64,000 nucleotides of DNA from Micromonospora alfalfae (GTDB taxonomy: Bacteria > Actinomycetota > Actinomycetes > Mycobacteriales > Micromonosporaceae): assembly GCF_022230925.1 (NCBI RefSeq), contig NZ_JAKKFH010000003.1:17806-81805 (forward strand), read 5' to 3'. Below the pieces are notes generated by a model. It saw nothing but the letters and a program-made list of their open reading frames with translations. It had not been told where the DNA came from and did not search any database. Position numbers and translations under genes: made by a program. Below, in pieces: positions 25,553-38,059 of this stretch (position 1 is the stretch's first letter; each line of letters opens with the position of its first letter).

Positions 25553-25579
25553 GCGAATCGATTCGACGAATCGGTTCGC
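25553..25579. promoter_or_regulatory. Double LacI-type operator of the ABC importer operon
   Basis: Two back-to-back 14-bp sites share one base: GCGAATCGATTCGA (25553-25566) and ACGAATCGGTTCGC (25566-25579). Both match GCGAATCGATTCGC, found at 25710 and 27714, at 12-13 of 14 positions. The central CG and dyad symmetry are typical of LacI-family operators. Confidence 0.65.
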
Positions 25580-25675
25580 CCGAAGATAGGTCTGGCCATA
25601 CCCGGGGGTCAAGGGCTGGTCGGCCGCGTCAAGAGGAAAGCTGGGCAACACGGTCTTCATCCGGCCGTCACTTCA

Positions 25676-25723
25676 TTGACATCGTTCAGTCCCCGGTCCT
25701 ACGATCCGTGCGAATCGATTCGC
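25676..25723 (+). promoter_or_regulatory. Promoter and LacI operator of the GH39-like gene
   Basis: TTGACA (25676-25681) and TACGAT (25700-25705) are 18 bp apart. The perfect 14-bp palindrome GCGAATCGATTCGC follows at 25710-25723, where transcription should begin. The same layout is repeated at 27679-27727. Confidence 0.7.
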
Positions 25724-25773
25724 AAGCGCTGCCCTCCGGAGAGCGTCCCCCGCGCCCCACCAAGGAGCCGCCC

Positions 25774-27609
25774 GTGAAAACCCCGTCCCGCAGCAGGCCA
25801 GGACGAGCCCGCGTGCTCGTGGCCCGACTCGTCGTCGGCCTGCTCGCCGCCGCTGCCGCCGTCACCGTCGTCTCGTCCCCCGCCCAGGCCGCCGACGAGT
25901 CGATCAGCGTCAACTTCGCCACCACCAACGGAGCGCCGACCTACCGCGCCTCCGGCTGGATCTACGGCATGACCGAGAACGCCAGCGGTCCGGCCGACCA
26001 CTTCTACCGGGACGTCAAGTTCCAGTACATGCGCGCCGGCGGCGCGCAGCTCCCGGGCAGTGGCTGGGTCGGTGGCACCTACGACCGTCGCTGGAACTCC
26101 ACAGTCGCCCAGGCACGTCGCACCACAGCCCTCGGCGGCAAGTTCATCATCCTGCCGCACGACCTCTGGGGTGCCGACGGCGCCGGAATCTCCCGCTTCC
26201 CCGGCGACAACGGCAACTGGACCGACTACGACAACTTCCTGACCCGCCTGATCAACGACGTCCGGGCGTCCGGCCTGTCGGTGCAGTGGGACATCTGGAA
26301 CGAACCCAACATCACCATCTTCTGGAACCGGCCGATCTCCCAGTACCTGGAGTTGTGGCGCCGGACCTACCAGCGCATCCGGGCGGAGTTCCCCAGCCAG
26401 CTCATCGTCGGGCCGAGCTGCGCCTGCGTGCCGTCGACCAACCACGCCTTCTGGAACCAGTACCTGGACTTCGTCCGCTCGACGAACACGGTGCCGGACA
26501 TCATCAGCTGGCACTCGCTGCCCGGTGACCCGGTGGCGAACGTTGCCGCCGCCAACGCCACCCTCGACCCGCGCGGCATCGCCCACCCACGCCCGTACCA
26601 GATCAACGAGTACGGCGCGCCCGACGAGCAGAACCCGGCCGACGGCGCCTGGTACATCGCGCGCCTGGAGCGGGCCCGCGCCGACGGCCTGCGGGCGAAC
26701 TGGGCCAGCGGCGGCAGCCTGCACAATGACCTCGGCAACCTGTTGATCCGTAACTCGGCCGGCCAGCACCAGCCCAAGGGGGAGTGGTGGAACTACCGCT
26801 TCTACGCCTCCCAGGTCGGGGAGATCGTCGCGGTGACCCCCAGCCAGTCGTACGACGCGTACGCCACGAAGACGGCCGGGGTGGCGAAGGTGCTGGTCGG
26901 CGGTGGTCGTACCACCGGGAACCTGACCGTCAACCTGCAACGCCTGGACACCACCAGCGGCATCGTGCAGAACAACCAGGTCAGGGTCCTCACCCAACGC
27001 ATCCCGCACAACGGTGGCGGTGCCGTGGCCGGGCCGGTCACTGTCTCGAACAGCGTGGTCGGGGTGTCCAACAACAACGCCACAGTGACAGTGCCGTACA
27101 CCAACCAGACCGACACGTACACTGTCACGCTGCTGCCCCCCTCGGACGGTGGCTTCCAGTCGGTGGCGGTGGCCCAGCACTCCCAGCAGTGCCTGAACAA
27201 CCCCGGCCTGAGCACCACCGACGGCAACGTCCAGCAGCAGAACTACTGCGACGGTGGTGACCAGCAGTTCTGGAACTTCCGCCCGGTCGCCGGCGTGGCC
27301 AACACGTACACGGTGGTCAACCAGCAGAGCGGCAAGTGCCTCGACGTCAGCGGAGTGTCCACCGCCGACGGCGCGGCAGTGCACCAGTGGACCTGCCTGA
27401 ACAGCCTCAATCAGCAGTTCACGCTGCGGAAGGTGACCTACTCGGGCAACGACTCGCACGACTATCAACTGGTCGCCCGGCACAGTGGCAAGTGCGTCGA
27501 CGTCAACGCGGTCTCCACGGCGGCCGGCGCGCTGGTTCACCAGTGGACCTGCAAGGCGGTCAACCAGGGCAGCCCGTTGAACCAGACGTGGCGGCTCCTG
27601 GGGCGGTAG
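25774..27609 (+). CDS. Secreted clan GH-A glycoside hydrolase (GH39-like) with CBM13
   Basis: A 611-residue protein from the GTG preceded by AAGGAG seven bases upstream; the earlier ATG at 25708 overlaps the operator and is rejected. The signal peptide ends near SSPAQAA (residue 40). The TIM-barrel domain has the acid/base Glu177 in WDIWNEPN and nucleophile Glu279 in YQINEYG, the two-glutamate pattern of clan GH-A. A beta-sandwich follows (about 330-445), then a ricin-type lectin region with at least two QxW repeats to the end. GH39 is the best family guess (beta-xylosidase or arabinogalactan side-chain enzymes), but activity is unproven. It shares its operator with the ABC importer and the second GH54 gene. 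Confidence 0.72.
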   Translation: MKTPSRSRPGRARVLVARLVVGLLAAAAAVTVVSSPAQAADESISVNFATTNGAPTYRASGWIYGMTENASGPADHFYRDVKFQYMRAGGAQLPGSGWVGGTYDRRWNSTVAQARRTTALGGKFIILPHDLWGADGAGISRFPGDNGNWTDYDNFLTRLINDVRASGLSVQWDIWNEPNITIFWNRPISQYLELWRRTYQRIRAEFPSQLIVGPSCACVPSTNHAFWNQYLDFVRSTNTVPDIISWHSLPGDPVANVAAANATLDPRGIAHPRPYQINEYGAPDEQNPADGAWYIARLERARADGLRANWASGGSLHNDLGNLLIRNSAGQHQPKGEWWNYRFYASQVGEIVAVTPSQSYDAYATKTAGVAKVLVGGGRTTGNLTVNLQRLDTTSGIVQNNQVRVLTQRIPHNGGGAVAGPVTVSNSVVGVSNNNATVTVPYTNQTDTYTVTLLPPSDGGFQSVAVAQHSQQCLNNPGLSTTDGNVQQQNYCDGGDQQFWNFRPVAGVANTYTVVNQQSGKCLDVSGVSTADGAAVHQWTCLNSLNQQFTLRKVTYSGNDSHDYQLVARHSGKCVDVNAVSTAAGALVHQWTCKAVNQGSPLNQTWRLLGR

Positions 27610-27630
27610 GCGTCCCTGGGGAGGTGGTGT

Positions 27631-27655
27631 GCTGGCCGTCTACCCAACGGCCAGC
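27631..27655 (+). terminator. Hairpin after the GH39-like gene
   Basis: A perfect 9-bp stem (GCTGGCCGT) with a 7-base loop begins 22 bp after the stop codon. Confidence 0.55.
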
Positions 27656-27678
27656 GCGCCACCCCGTCACCGCATTCA

Positions 27679-29372
<1,694 letters not shown>

Positions 29373-29392
29373 CCCCGGGCAACGCACGAACC

Positions 29393-29428
29393 GTGCGCCG
29401 GTCACCACTGTCGTGGTGACCGGCGCAC
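29393..29428. terminator. Strong bidirectional hairpin terminator
   Basis: A perfect 16-bp stem (GTGCGCCGGTCACCAC) with a TGTC loop lies between the convergent GH54 and esterase genes, about 20 bp from each stop. Confidence 0.85.
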
Positions 29429-29448
29429 GCTCGTGGACGGGACTGGCC

Positions 29449-30798
29449 TCAGGCGACGGTGCAGGACGCGCCGTTGAGGGTGAACGAGGACGGTCGGGCG
29501 TTGTTACCGGTGTGGGTGGCCTGGAAGCCGAAGCTCACCGACCCGTTGGCAGGGATGCCGCCGTTGTAGGCGACGTTGCGGGCCGTCACCTGCCCTGAAT
29601 TGGGCGAGTAGGTGGCGTTCCAGCCCGAGGTGATGGTCTGCCCACCCGGCAGGGTGAAGACCACGGACCAGCCGTTGACGGCGCTGGTGCCGGTGTTCGT
29701 GACGGTGATGTTCTCGGTCAGCCCGGTGTTCCAGGCGTTGACGTCGACAGTCACCCGGCAGGTGCCGGAAGCTGGCGGCGGCGTGGTCGGCGGCGGCGTG
29801 GTCGGGGGAGGTGTGGTCGGCGGCGGTGTCGTGGGTGGCGGTGTCGTGGGTGGCGGCGTCGTGGGGTCGGTCAGTCCGAAGAACGCGATGGCGGACGCGG
29901 CCATGCCGCCGGAGGGCAGACTGTGTCCGGCCCCCTGGATGCTGTACGCCTCGACCTGGACGGTGCCGCCGCTGTCGGCGTACCGACGCCGGTTCCAGTT
30001 GGCCTGCGGCGTGTCGGTGGAGGTGGGTGTCTGACTCAGCCCGAACACGTTGGTCCACTGCTCGATCGTCTCCTGCAACAGCGAGTACGGCACGAGCGTG
30101 TCGCTGGTGCCGTGCCACAGCTGCACCCGCGGCCGGGGCCCGGAGTAGCCGGGGTACGCCTGACGGACCGCGTCACCCCACTGCTGCGGGGTCCGGTTCA
30201 TGTTCCCGCCGGTGCACTGGCTGCTGCCGGGCGGGTAGTCCGCCGCGTTGGCGAAGCAGTTGTACGGCACTCCCATGAACGCGGCGCCGGCCTTGAACAC
30301 GTCGGGGTAGAGGGCGAGCATGTGGTTGGTCATCATGCCGCCGGACGAGCTGCCGGTGGCGTAGACCCGGTCCGGGTTGGCCGCGTACTGCTGCTGCACG
30401 TACCGGATCATGCTGATGATCGACACCGGGTCGCTGCCCCCACCTCGCCGCTTGGCGGCGTCCGACCAGGTGTCGAAGCAGTTGCCGAAGCCGGCCTGCT
30501 GGGTGGCGGACGGGTAGATCACGATGTACCCGTAGCGGTCGGCGAGGCTGGCGAACTCGCTCCCGGAGTAGAAGCCGGGGCCGGACCCGCCGCAGCCGTG
30601 CATGGCCACCACGACCGCCGGCCGGGCCGGGCGGTTGTCCGGCACGTAGACGTGCATGCGCATCCGGCCGGGGTTGTCACCGAAGCTGGTCACCTCGGTC
30701 AGTGACGCCGCGTACGCGGGCCCGACAGTTGGGGCCACCAGGCCGGCCGCCACCAGTGACGCGGCCAGGGCGAACAGCAGTTTCCTTCTGATTCTCAA
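29449..30798 (-). CDS. Secreted CE1/PHB-depolymerase-type esterase with CBM2
   Basis: A 449-residue protein with a Sec signal (cleavage after GPAYA, residue 30). The esterase domain (31-300) matches the PHB depolymerase/acetylxylan-feruloyl esterase family: oxyanion segment AMHGCGGSG, nucleophile Ser151 in GSSSGGMM, LWHGTSDTLVPY with the catalytic Asp, and the C-terminal GAGHSLPSGG with the His. A Pro-Thr linker leads to a CBM2 (about 350-449, CRVTVDVNAWNTGLTENITV). It probably removes acetyl or feruloyl esters from xylan, aiding the nearby xylanase. It is divergent from a PaaX regulator and carries the same 35-bp promoter framework as the esterase at 5020. Confidence 0.83.
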   Translation of the reverse strand: MRIRRKLLFALAASLVAAGLVAPTVGPAYAASLTEVTSFGDNPGRMRMHVYVPDNRPARPAVVVAMHGCGGSGPGFYSGSEFASLADRYGYIVIYPSATQQAGFGNCFDTWSDAAKRRGGGSDPVSIISMIRYVQQQYAANPDRVYATGSSSGGMMTNHMLALYPDVFKAGAAFMGVPYNCFANAADYPPGSSQCTGGNMNRTPQQWGDAVRQAYPGYSGPRPRVQLWHGTSDTLVPYSLLQETIEQWTNVFGLSQTPTSTDTPQANWNRRRYADSGGTVQVEAYSIQGAGHSLPSGGMAASAIAFFGLTDPTTPPPTTPPPTTPPPTTPPPTTPPPTTPPPASGTCRVTVDVNAWNTGLTENITVTNTGTSAVNGWSVVFTLPGGQTITSGWNATYSPNSGQVTARNVAYNGGIPANGSVSFGFQATHTGNNARPSSFTLNGASCTVA

Positions 30799-30934
30799 CG
30801 GACGACTCCTTCGATTGGCTGTGCAGGCGGGATTGGCCGTGCGATCGGGTCGCGGGTCTGCCCGACTCCCGCGGTGATCGCACGCTGCCCGCTACCTGTG
30901 GCTCGCCCAGCCCGGCTTCGGATGGCATCGCGTG

Positions 30935-30969
30935 GCAATTAGTGTTCCCCTCGGGCCAACAAGTGTCAA
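30935..30969 (-). promoter_or_regulatory. Promoter/operator element of the second PaaX-linked esterase
   Basis: On the minus strand, TTGACACTT is followed at the same distance as in the 6462-6496 element by TAATTGC. It lies 137 bp before the esterase ATG and 80 bp before the divergent PaaX start, so a regulator bound here could affect both genes. Confidence 0.55.
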
Positions 30970-31049
30970 TCGAGGGCTCTCTATTTATGACGAGTCGCGG
31001 AGGTCCGTCTAGAGTCGTCATACCGTCCCCCGAGGAGCACGGAGCGTCT

Positions 31050-32057
31050 GTGGCAAGCCTCTTCGACATCGACGAGATCTATCCGGACGACGGAGACCAC
31101 CCACTCCGGCTGCCCCGCCGGCAGGTCGGCAACTCGCCCCAGGGTGTCGCGGTGACCCTGTTGGCGGACTACACGCTGCGGACCCGGGTCGCCCTCCCGT
31201 CCGCCGCCATCGTCGCGTTGCTCGGGGAGACCGGCGTGACGACGGCCGGAGCGCGGACGGCGATCAGTCGGTTGGCCCGCCGTGGCGTGTTGGAGGGCAG
31301 CCGACTGGGACGGCGCAGCTCCTACCGGCTCAGCCGTGCCGCCGCCGCCAACCTCTCCGCCGGCGGGCACTGGATTCTCGCCTCCACCACCTCGACGGCG
31401 AGGTGGGACGGGTGTTGGACGATCGTCGCCTTCTCGCTGCCGCAGGATCGCAGTACGCAGCGTCGGGCCCTGCGGGCGCAACTCCGGTGGCTCGGTTACG
31501 CACCGCTGTACGACGGACTGTGGATCTCCCCGCAGGAGCTGACTCCCGCAGCTCGGGCCCAGCTCGACCGGCTCACCCTCGGCGCCGTGACCGTGTTTCG
31601 CGGGCGGCAGACCGCGCTCGCCTCGACCATTCACCGTGCGCCGATCGAGGCCTGGGACATCGAGGCGATCAGCCGGAGCTATGACGCGTTCCTCCGGCGG
31701 TGGACGCCTCTGTTGCCCGCCGTGGTGTCCGGGCAGGTCGCCGGCGCCGCTGCGGTGCGGGCCCGTACCGAGGTGATGGACACCTTCCGGCGTTTCCCCG
31801 TCCTCGATCCGCAGTTGCCTGTGGAACTCCTCCCACGGGACTGGCTCAGGCAGCCGGCGCGGGAGTTGTTCGAGGCCGTCTACGACGGTCTCGCCGCACC
31901 CGCCGAGCGACACGTCCGGGCGGTCGTCGAGCGGTTCGTCGACGCCTCGCAGCCCGGCATCGCGGCCCACACCACCGCCGACCTGGTCGCCGGAATGCGC
32001 GCCGACGCCGGCTCGGCGCAAACGTCTCCGAGTGGCCCGGCCGCCGGGAGTTCGTGA
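31050..32057 (+). CDS. PaaX family transcriptional regulator, second copy
   Basis: About 335 residues from a GTG with GGAG five bases upstream (VASLFDIDEIYPDDGD); earlier in-frame starts at 30942 and 30987 lack this site. The winged helix is LPSAAIVALLGETGVTTAGARTAISRLARRGVLEGSRLGRRSSYRLS. The central domain reads DGCWTIVAFSLP and GLWISPQELTP, and the C-terminal domain has LPVELLPRDWLRQPARELFEAVYDG. It is divergent from the CBM2 esterase. PaaX proteins usually answer to CoA thioesters of aromatic acids; an aromatic acid freed from lignocellulose is a reasonable but untested inducer. Confidence 0.83.
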   Translation: MASLFDIDEIYPDDGDHPLRLPRRQVGNSPQGVAVTLLADYTLRTRVALPSAAIVALLGETGVTTAGARTAISRLARRGVLEGSRLGRRSSYRLSRAAAANLSAGGHWILASTTSTARWDGCWTIVAFSLPQDRSTQRRALRAQLRWLGYAPLYDGLWISPQELTPAARAQLDRLTLGAVTVFRGRQTALASTIHRAPIEAWDIEAISRSYDAFLRRWTPLLPAVVSGQVAGAAAVRARTEVMDTFRRFPVLDPQLPVELLPRDWLRQPARELFEAVYDGLAAPAERHVRAVVERFVDASQPGIAAHTTADLVAGMRADAGSAQTSPSGPAAGSS

Positions 32058-33971
<1,914 letters not shown>

Positions 33972-34056
33972 CGACCGTCGCCATCGACCAGGGGGAGCGG
34001 GAACTGCCGGCCGCTCGGGATCCGGCCGGCGCCCGCCCAGGCGAGGTGTGACCAGT

Positions 34057-34086
34057 GGCGGCCCGCCCCATCCGGGGCGGGCCGCC
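34057..34086 (+). terminator. Hairpin terminator after the xylanase gene
   Basis: A perfect 13-bp stem (GGCGGCCCGCCCC) with an ATCC loop lies 85 bp after the stop codon. Confidence 0.75.
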
Positions 34087-34137
34087 GTGACCGCCAGGTT
34101 GCCCCTCGACGCGATCGCGCGGATCGATACCAATCGT

Positions 34138-34166
34138 TTGACGTATGACGTCTTACCCGCTAATTT
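34138..34166 (+). promoter_or_regulatory. Promoter with GntR-type site before the CE1 esterase
   Basis: TTGACG (34138-34143) and TAATTT (34161-34166) are 17 bp apart. Between them lies TGACGTATGACGTCT, matching TGACGT-N3-ACGTCA except for the last base. The same geometry occurs at 36703-36731. About 240 bp remain between this promoter and the gene start, with no other feature seen. Confidence 0.6.
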
Positions 34167-34404
34167 TCACCCCGCGGACCACCCGGTCACCGGGAGCCAG
34201 GACGTCGCATCGCCTGGGATCGGCGCGGCCTGCCACGAAGGCCGGATCGTGGCGTCGCCATCGCCATCGACGTACGCCGTTGACGGCGGGTTGCCCGCAC
34301 AACACCCCCAGACGTGCTGACGCCACCACCACGACGCCGGCACGCACGCCAGGGCACGCGCGGGCGCTCTCGCTCGTGGGTGACCCCGATCGAAGGAGTG
34401 GACC

Positions 34405-35802
34405 ATGAAAGCCCTCGGTGAGGCTCGTCCCGCCTCTCGACAAAGATCTCGCAGGCGGTCAGGGTTGGCTGCGGCGGCGGCCGCGGTCATGGCAGCCGGC
34501 ACACTCGTCGCGGTCAACGCGGCACCCGCGGCGGCAGCAACCGTCGACACCAACGCCTCCTACGTGTTGGTGAATCGCAACAGTGGCAAGGCGTTGGACC
34601 TGTACGCGTCGGCTACCAACGACGGGGCGCGGATCAGTCAGTGGACGCGTAACAACGGCGCGAACCAGCAGTGGCAGTTCGTGGACTCCGGGGGTGGCTA
34701 CTACCGGATCAAGTCGCGCCACTCGGGCAAGGTGCTCGACGTCAGCGGCTTCTCCACCGCTGACGGTGGTGCGATAGTGCAGTGGGCCGATCTCAACGGA
34801 ACGAACCAGCAGTTCCGGCTGGCGGACTCCGACGGTGGTTACGTTCGGCTGATCAACCGCAACAGCAACAAGGCCGTCGAGGTGCAGGGCGCGTCCACCG
34901 CCGACGGTGGCAACGTCGTGCAGTACGCCGACTGGAACGGCACCAACCAGCAGTGGCAGCTCGTCCGCATCGACGGCGGGACCGACCCCACGACGCCACC
35001 CCCGTCGGGTGGCAGCGGGTGCGGCAAGGCGCCGGCGCTGGCCAGCGGCACGCACACGATCCAGAGCAACGGCAAGAGCCGGACCTTCATCCTGCGGGTG
35101 CCCGCCAACTACAACAACAGCAACCCCTACCGGCTGATCTTCGCCTTCCACTGGCGGGGCGGCACCATGCAGGAGATCTCCTCCGGCGGCACCAGCGGGA
35201 CCGCGTGGTCCTACTACGGGCAGCAGGAGCAGTCGAACAACAGCGCGATCCTGGTGGCGCCCCAGGGATTCGGCAACGGCTGGGGCAACTCCGGCGGTGA
35301 GGACATCACCTTCGTCGATGACATGATCAGCCGGATCGAGAGCAGCCTCTGCGTCAACCCGAGGCAGCGGTTCGCGCTCGGCTTCAGCTGGGGTGGCGGC
35401 ATGAGCTACGCCGTCGCCTGTGCGCGAGCCAACGTCTTCCGGGCCGTCGCTGTCATCTCCGGCGCGCAGATCAGCGGGTGCAGCGGCGGTACGCAGCCGA
35501 TCGCGTACTTCGGGCTGCACGGCATCACGGACAACGTCCTGAACATCTCCCAGGGCAGGGCGCTGCGGGACACCTTCGTCCGCAACAACGGTTGCACCGC
35601 GCAGAGCCCGCGCGAGCCGGCCGGCGGCAGTCGCACCCACATCACGACCACCTACTCGGGTTGCCGGGCTGGTTACCCGGTGCAGTGGGCCGCGTACGAC
35701 AACGGCCACATGCCCGGCCCGGTGGACGGCACCTACGCCGAGAGCGGCATCACCACCTGGACCAAGGGTGAGATCTGGAGGTTCTTCGCCCAGTTCTCGT
35801 GA
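34405..35802 (+). CDS. Secreted CBM13-CE1 esterase (feruloyl/acetylxylan esterase type)
   Basis: A 465-residue protein. The signal peptide ends near AAPAAAA (residue 45). An N-terminal CBM13 (50-190) is followed by a short linker and a PHB-depolymerase-like CE1 domain (205-465). The nucleophile is Ser328 in GFSWGGGM, the oxyanion region is FAFHWRGGTM, and the C-terminal YDNGHMPG probably carries the catalytic His. Enzymes of this type release ferulic or acetyl groups from arabinoxylan. The gene has AAGGAG seven bases before the ATG and a promoter overlapping a GntR-type site, which ties it to the adjacent GntR regulator. Confidence 0.85.
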   Translation: MKALGEARPASRQRSRRRSGLAAAAAAVMAAGTLVAVNAAPAAAATVDTNASYVLVNRNSGKALDLYASATNDGARISQWTRNNGANQQWQFVDSGGGYYRIKSRHSGKVLDVSGFSTADGGAIVQWADLNGTNQQFRLADSDGGYVRLINRNSNKAVEVQGASTADGGNVVQYADWNGTNQQWQLVRIDGGTDPTTPPPSGGSGCGKAPALASGTHTIQSNGKSRTFILRVPANYNNSNPYRLIFAFHWRGGTMQEISSGGTSGTAWSYYGQQEQSNNSAILVAPQGFGNGWGNSGGEDITFVDDMISRIESSLCVNPRQRFALGFSWGGGMSYAVACARANVFRAVAVISGAQISGCSGGTQPIAYFGLHGITDNVLNISQGRALRDTFVRNNGCTAQSPREPAGGSRTHITTTYSGCRAGYPVQWAAYDNGHMPGPVDGTYAESGITTWTKGEIWRFFAQFS

Positions 35803-35874
35803 CCCTTGGCAACCACGGTTGGCGGCGCCTGTTCCCGTACCTCGGGGGCGGGCGCCGTCCGTTTCCCGAGACGG

Positions 35875-36645
35875 TCAGCGTTCGAGACGGACCGGGCTCC
35901 CCGAGCCACTGCGACGGACCAGCCAGGCCTCGGTGATGTGGGTGAACATCGCCTCGGCGGCGCCGTTGGGGTCGTGGGCCGCGATGCGTTCGTAGATGCG
36001 TCGGTGCCCCTGGTTGGACGCCACGCACAACGCCCGTTCGGTCCGGCCCATGTATCGCGCGGTGTTGATGACCTGGCTCTCCAGCGCGCGTACGACGCCG
36101 CGGGCGATGCGGTTCCCGGATGTCTGCATGATCGTGTCGTGGAAGGCCCGGTCATGGTCGTGGTAGGTGACGTGGTCGTCGACGAGTTCGTCCATCCGGT
36201 CCACCATGGCCCGCAGTCGGTCGACGGTCTCGCTGTCGGCGAGGCGGGCCGCGACGTTCGCCATGTCGGACTCCAGCACCCGCCGGGTGACGACCAGGTC
36301 GTCGAGGATGGCGAGGCTGTCGTCCACCGCGATGGTGGCCGCGAGGACCAGTTCGTCGAGCATGTCCCAGTGAGCCGGCGGGGTGACCATGGTGCCGGCG
36401 CCCTGACGGACCTGCACCAGGCCCTTCTCCTGAAGGATCTTCACTGCTTCCCGGACGACGGTCCGGCTCACGCCGAAGGTCTCGCAGAGGATCGGCTCGG
36501 GGGGTAGAGACGTCCCGGACGGGTGTACGCCGCGGACGATGCGCTCCACCAGTTCGGCGGTGACCGCCCTGGCGAGGTTGGTCGGCCGACGCACCCACGC
36601 CGGGGTCGCCGGGCTGTTCAGGGCTGTCTCCTGCGGTGGCGTCAT
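35875..36645 (-). CDS. GntR family regulator, FadR/FCD subfamily
   Basis: A 256-residue protein. The winged helix is ERIVRGVHPSGTSLPPEPILCETFGVSRTVVREAVKILQEKGLVQVRQGAGTMV. The C-terminal FCD domain holds metal/ligand residues at VTYHDHDRAFHDTI and ANQGHRRIYERI-like segments. FCD regulators respond to sugar acids and organic acids. It is divergent from the sugar-acid catabolic operon; a perfect palindrome lies in the shared 147-bp promoter region, so it probably represses that operon until its sugar acid is present. Confidence 0.87.
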   Translation of the reverse strand: MTPPQETALNSPATPAWVRRPTNLARAVTAELVERIVRGVHPSGTSLPPEPILCETFGVSRTVVREAVKILQEKGLVQVRQGAGTMVTPPAHWDMLDELVLAATIAVDDSLAILDDLVVTRRVLESDMANVAARLADSETVDRLRAMVDRMDELVDDHVTYHDHDRAFHDTIMQTSGNRIARGVVRALESQVINTARYMGRTERALCVASNQGHRRIYERIAAHDPNGAAEAMFTHITEAWLVRRSGSGSPVRLER

Positions 36646-36702
36646 GTCCCCCTCCGAATGGCTCGCCGTGGCACGACGTCTGGGTCAGTGTACGGCCGAC
36701 TG

Positions 36703-36731
36703 TTGACGTCACACGTCATACGAGTTACCTT
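36703..36731 (+). promoter_or_regulatory. Promoter with perfect GntR-type palindrome before the sugar-acid operon
   Basis: TTGACG (36703-36708) and TACCTT (36726-36731) are 17 bp apart. TGACGTCACACGTCA (36704-36718) covers the -35 and spacer, so a bound repressor would block polymerase. Confidence 0.65.
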
Positions 36732-36792
36732 CCGGTCAACATTTGGCTCGCGGGACACCCGCCGGCCACCCCCCATATAGAGGTGACAATCG

Positions 36793-38055
36793 ATGAGACA
36801 GCGCGCAATATGGTCGGCCGTCCTCGTTGTGGGCCTGGCCCTGGCCGGTTGTGGAAGTGCTAGCGATTCGGGCAAGTCAACCAGCTCGGACGGCAAGTTG
36901 GTCGTGTGGGACTGGAAGTCCGGCGAGCCGTTCGCCAAATCCTATCTGGACAAGGCCAAGGCTGACTTCAAGAAGAAGCACCCTGACGTCGAGGTTGAGT
37001 TCGTCGCACAGCCCTTCGACCAGTACTACACGCTGCTCGGTGCGGCGATCCAGTCCGGCAAGGGCCCGGACGTCATGATGTTCAACGGCGGCGGACAGAT
37101 CCGCGACCGGGTGGACGCGCTGGTGCCGATCACCGAGTACGTGGCCGAGGACAAGCAGCGGCTGGCCGGCTGGGAGGCGTTCAGCAAGGACGGCAAGATC
37201 TACGCCACCCCGGTGACGCTGCAGGGCTACCCGATCTACTACAACAAGACGATCTACCAGAAGGCGAACCTCGACCCGGCGAGCCCGGCCACCACGTGGG
37301 ACAAGTTCGTCGCCGACTGCGACGCCATCGCCAAGGCCGGCTCCAAGTGCTTCGCCCTCGGCAACAAGGAAGGTGTCGGCATCCAGTTCTGGATGTCGAG
37401 CATGGGCTCGACCACCCTCACCGCCGCCGAGTACGACGCCTGGATCGCCGGCAAGCGCGACTGGAACTCGCCGAACGTCAAGCGGCTCTTCCAGCTCTGG
37501 AAGGAGACCGGCGACAAGAAGATGAACAGCGACGGGGCCAACTCGACCGCCATGTTCAACGACTCCTTCGCGTACTTCCAGTCCGGTAAGGCCGCCCACG
37601 TCATGGGTCTGATGTCGGACGTCGGGCACTGGCAGGACTTCAACGAGTTCCTGACCCCGGAGAAGCTCGGCGTCATGAAGGCCCCCGTCGTCACCGCCGG
37701 CACCACGCCGAGCCTCCCGTACGACGGTGGCATCGGGTACGCGGTCGCCAAGTGGACGAAGGACCCGAAGATGGCCGCCGACCTGGCGCGCTCCCTGAGC
37801 TCGGCCGACGCGTTGAAGTCCTTCTACGCCGACGCCGGCGCGATCGCCGCCGACACCACCATCGACGTGTCGCAGGCCGGGCCGGCCGTCGCCACGATCG
37901 TGGGCGAGCTGAAGAGCGGCAAGCCCGCTCTGCACGTGGCGCTCTCCTCGAAGACGATCGACCTGATGGGGCGCCTCTCCCAGCAGCTGCTCAGCGGTTC
38001 GATCACCGTCGACGAGGTGGTGAAGCAGTTGGCCGCTTCCGACCAGGCGGGCTGA
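36793..38055 (+). CDS. Sugar ABC transporter substrate-binding lipoprotein
   Basis: A 420-residue family 1 solute-binding protein. The signal ends at the lipobox ALAGC (cysteine near residue 19), giving a membrane-anchored lipoprotein. Conserved segments include LVVWDWKSGEPFAKSYLDKAKADFKKKHPDVEVEFV, ATPVTLQGYPIYYNKTIYQKANLD and FNDSFAYFQSGKAAHVMGL. It delivers the sugar to the permeases encoded downstream. As the downstream enzymes fit 6-deoxy-sugar oxidation, L-fucose or a fucosylated fragment is the inferred ligand. Confidence 0.88.
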   Translation: MRQRAIWSAVLVVGLALAGCGSASDSGKSTSSDGKLVVWDWKSGEPFAKSYLDKAKADFKKKHPDVEVEFVAQPFDQYYTLLGAAIQSGKGPDVMMFNGGGQIRDRVDALVPITEYVAEDKQRLAGWEAFSKDGKIYATPVTLQGYPIYYNKTIYQKANLDPASPATTWDKFVADCDAIAKAGSKCFALGNKEGVGIQFWMSSMGSTTLTAAEYDAWIAGKRDWNSPNVKRLFQLWKETGDKKMNSDGANSTAMFNDSFAYFQSGKAAHVMGLMSDVGHWQDFNEFLTPEKLGVMKAPVVTAGTTPSLPYDGGIGYAVAKWTKDPKMAADLARSLSSADALKSFYADAGAIAADTTIDVSQAGPAVATIVGELKSGKPALHVALSSKTIDLMGRLSQQLLSGSITVDEVVKQLAASDQAG

Positions 38056-38059
38056 CCTC

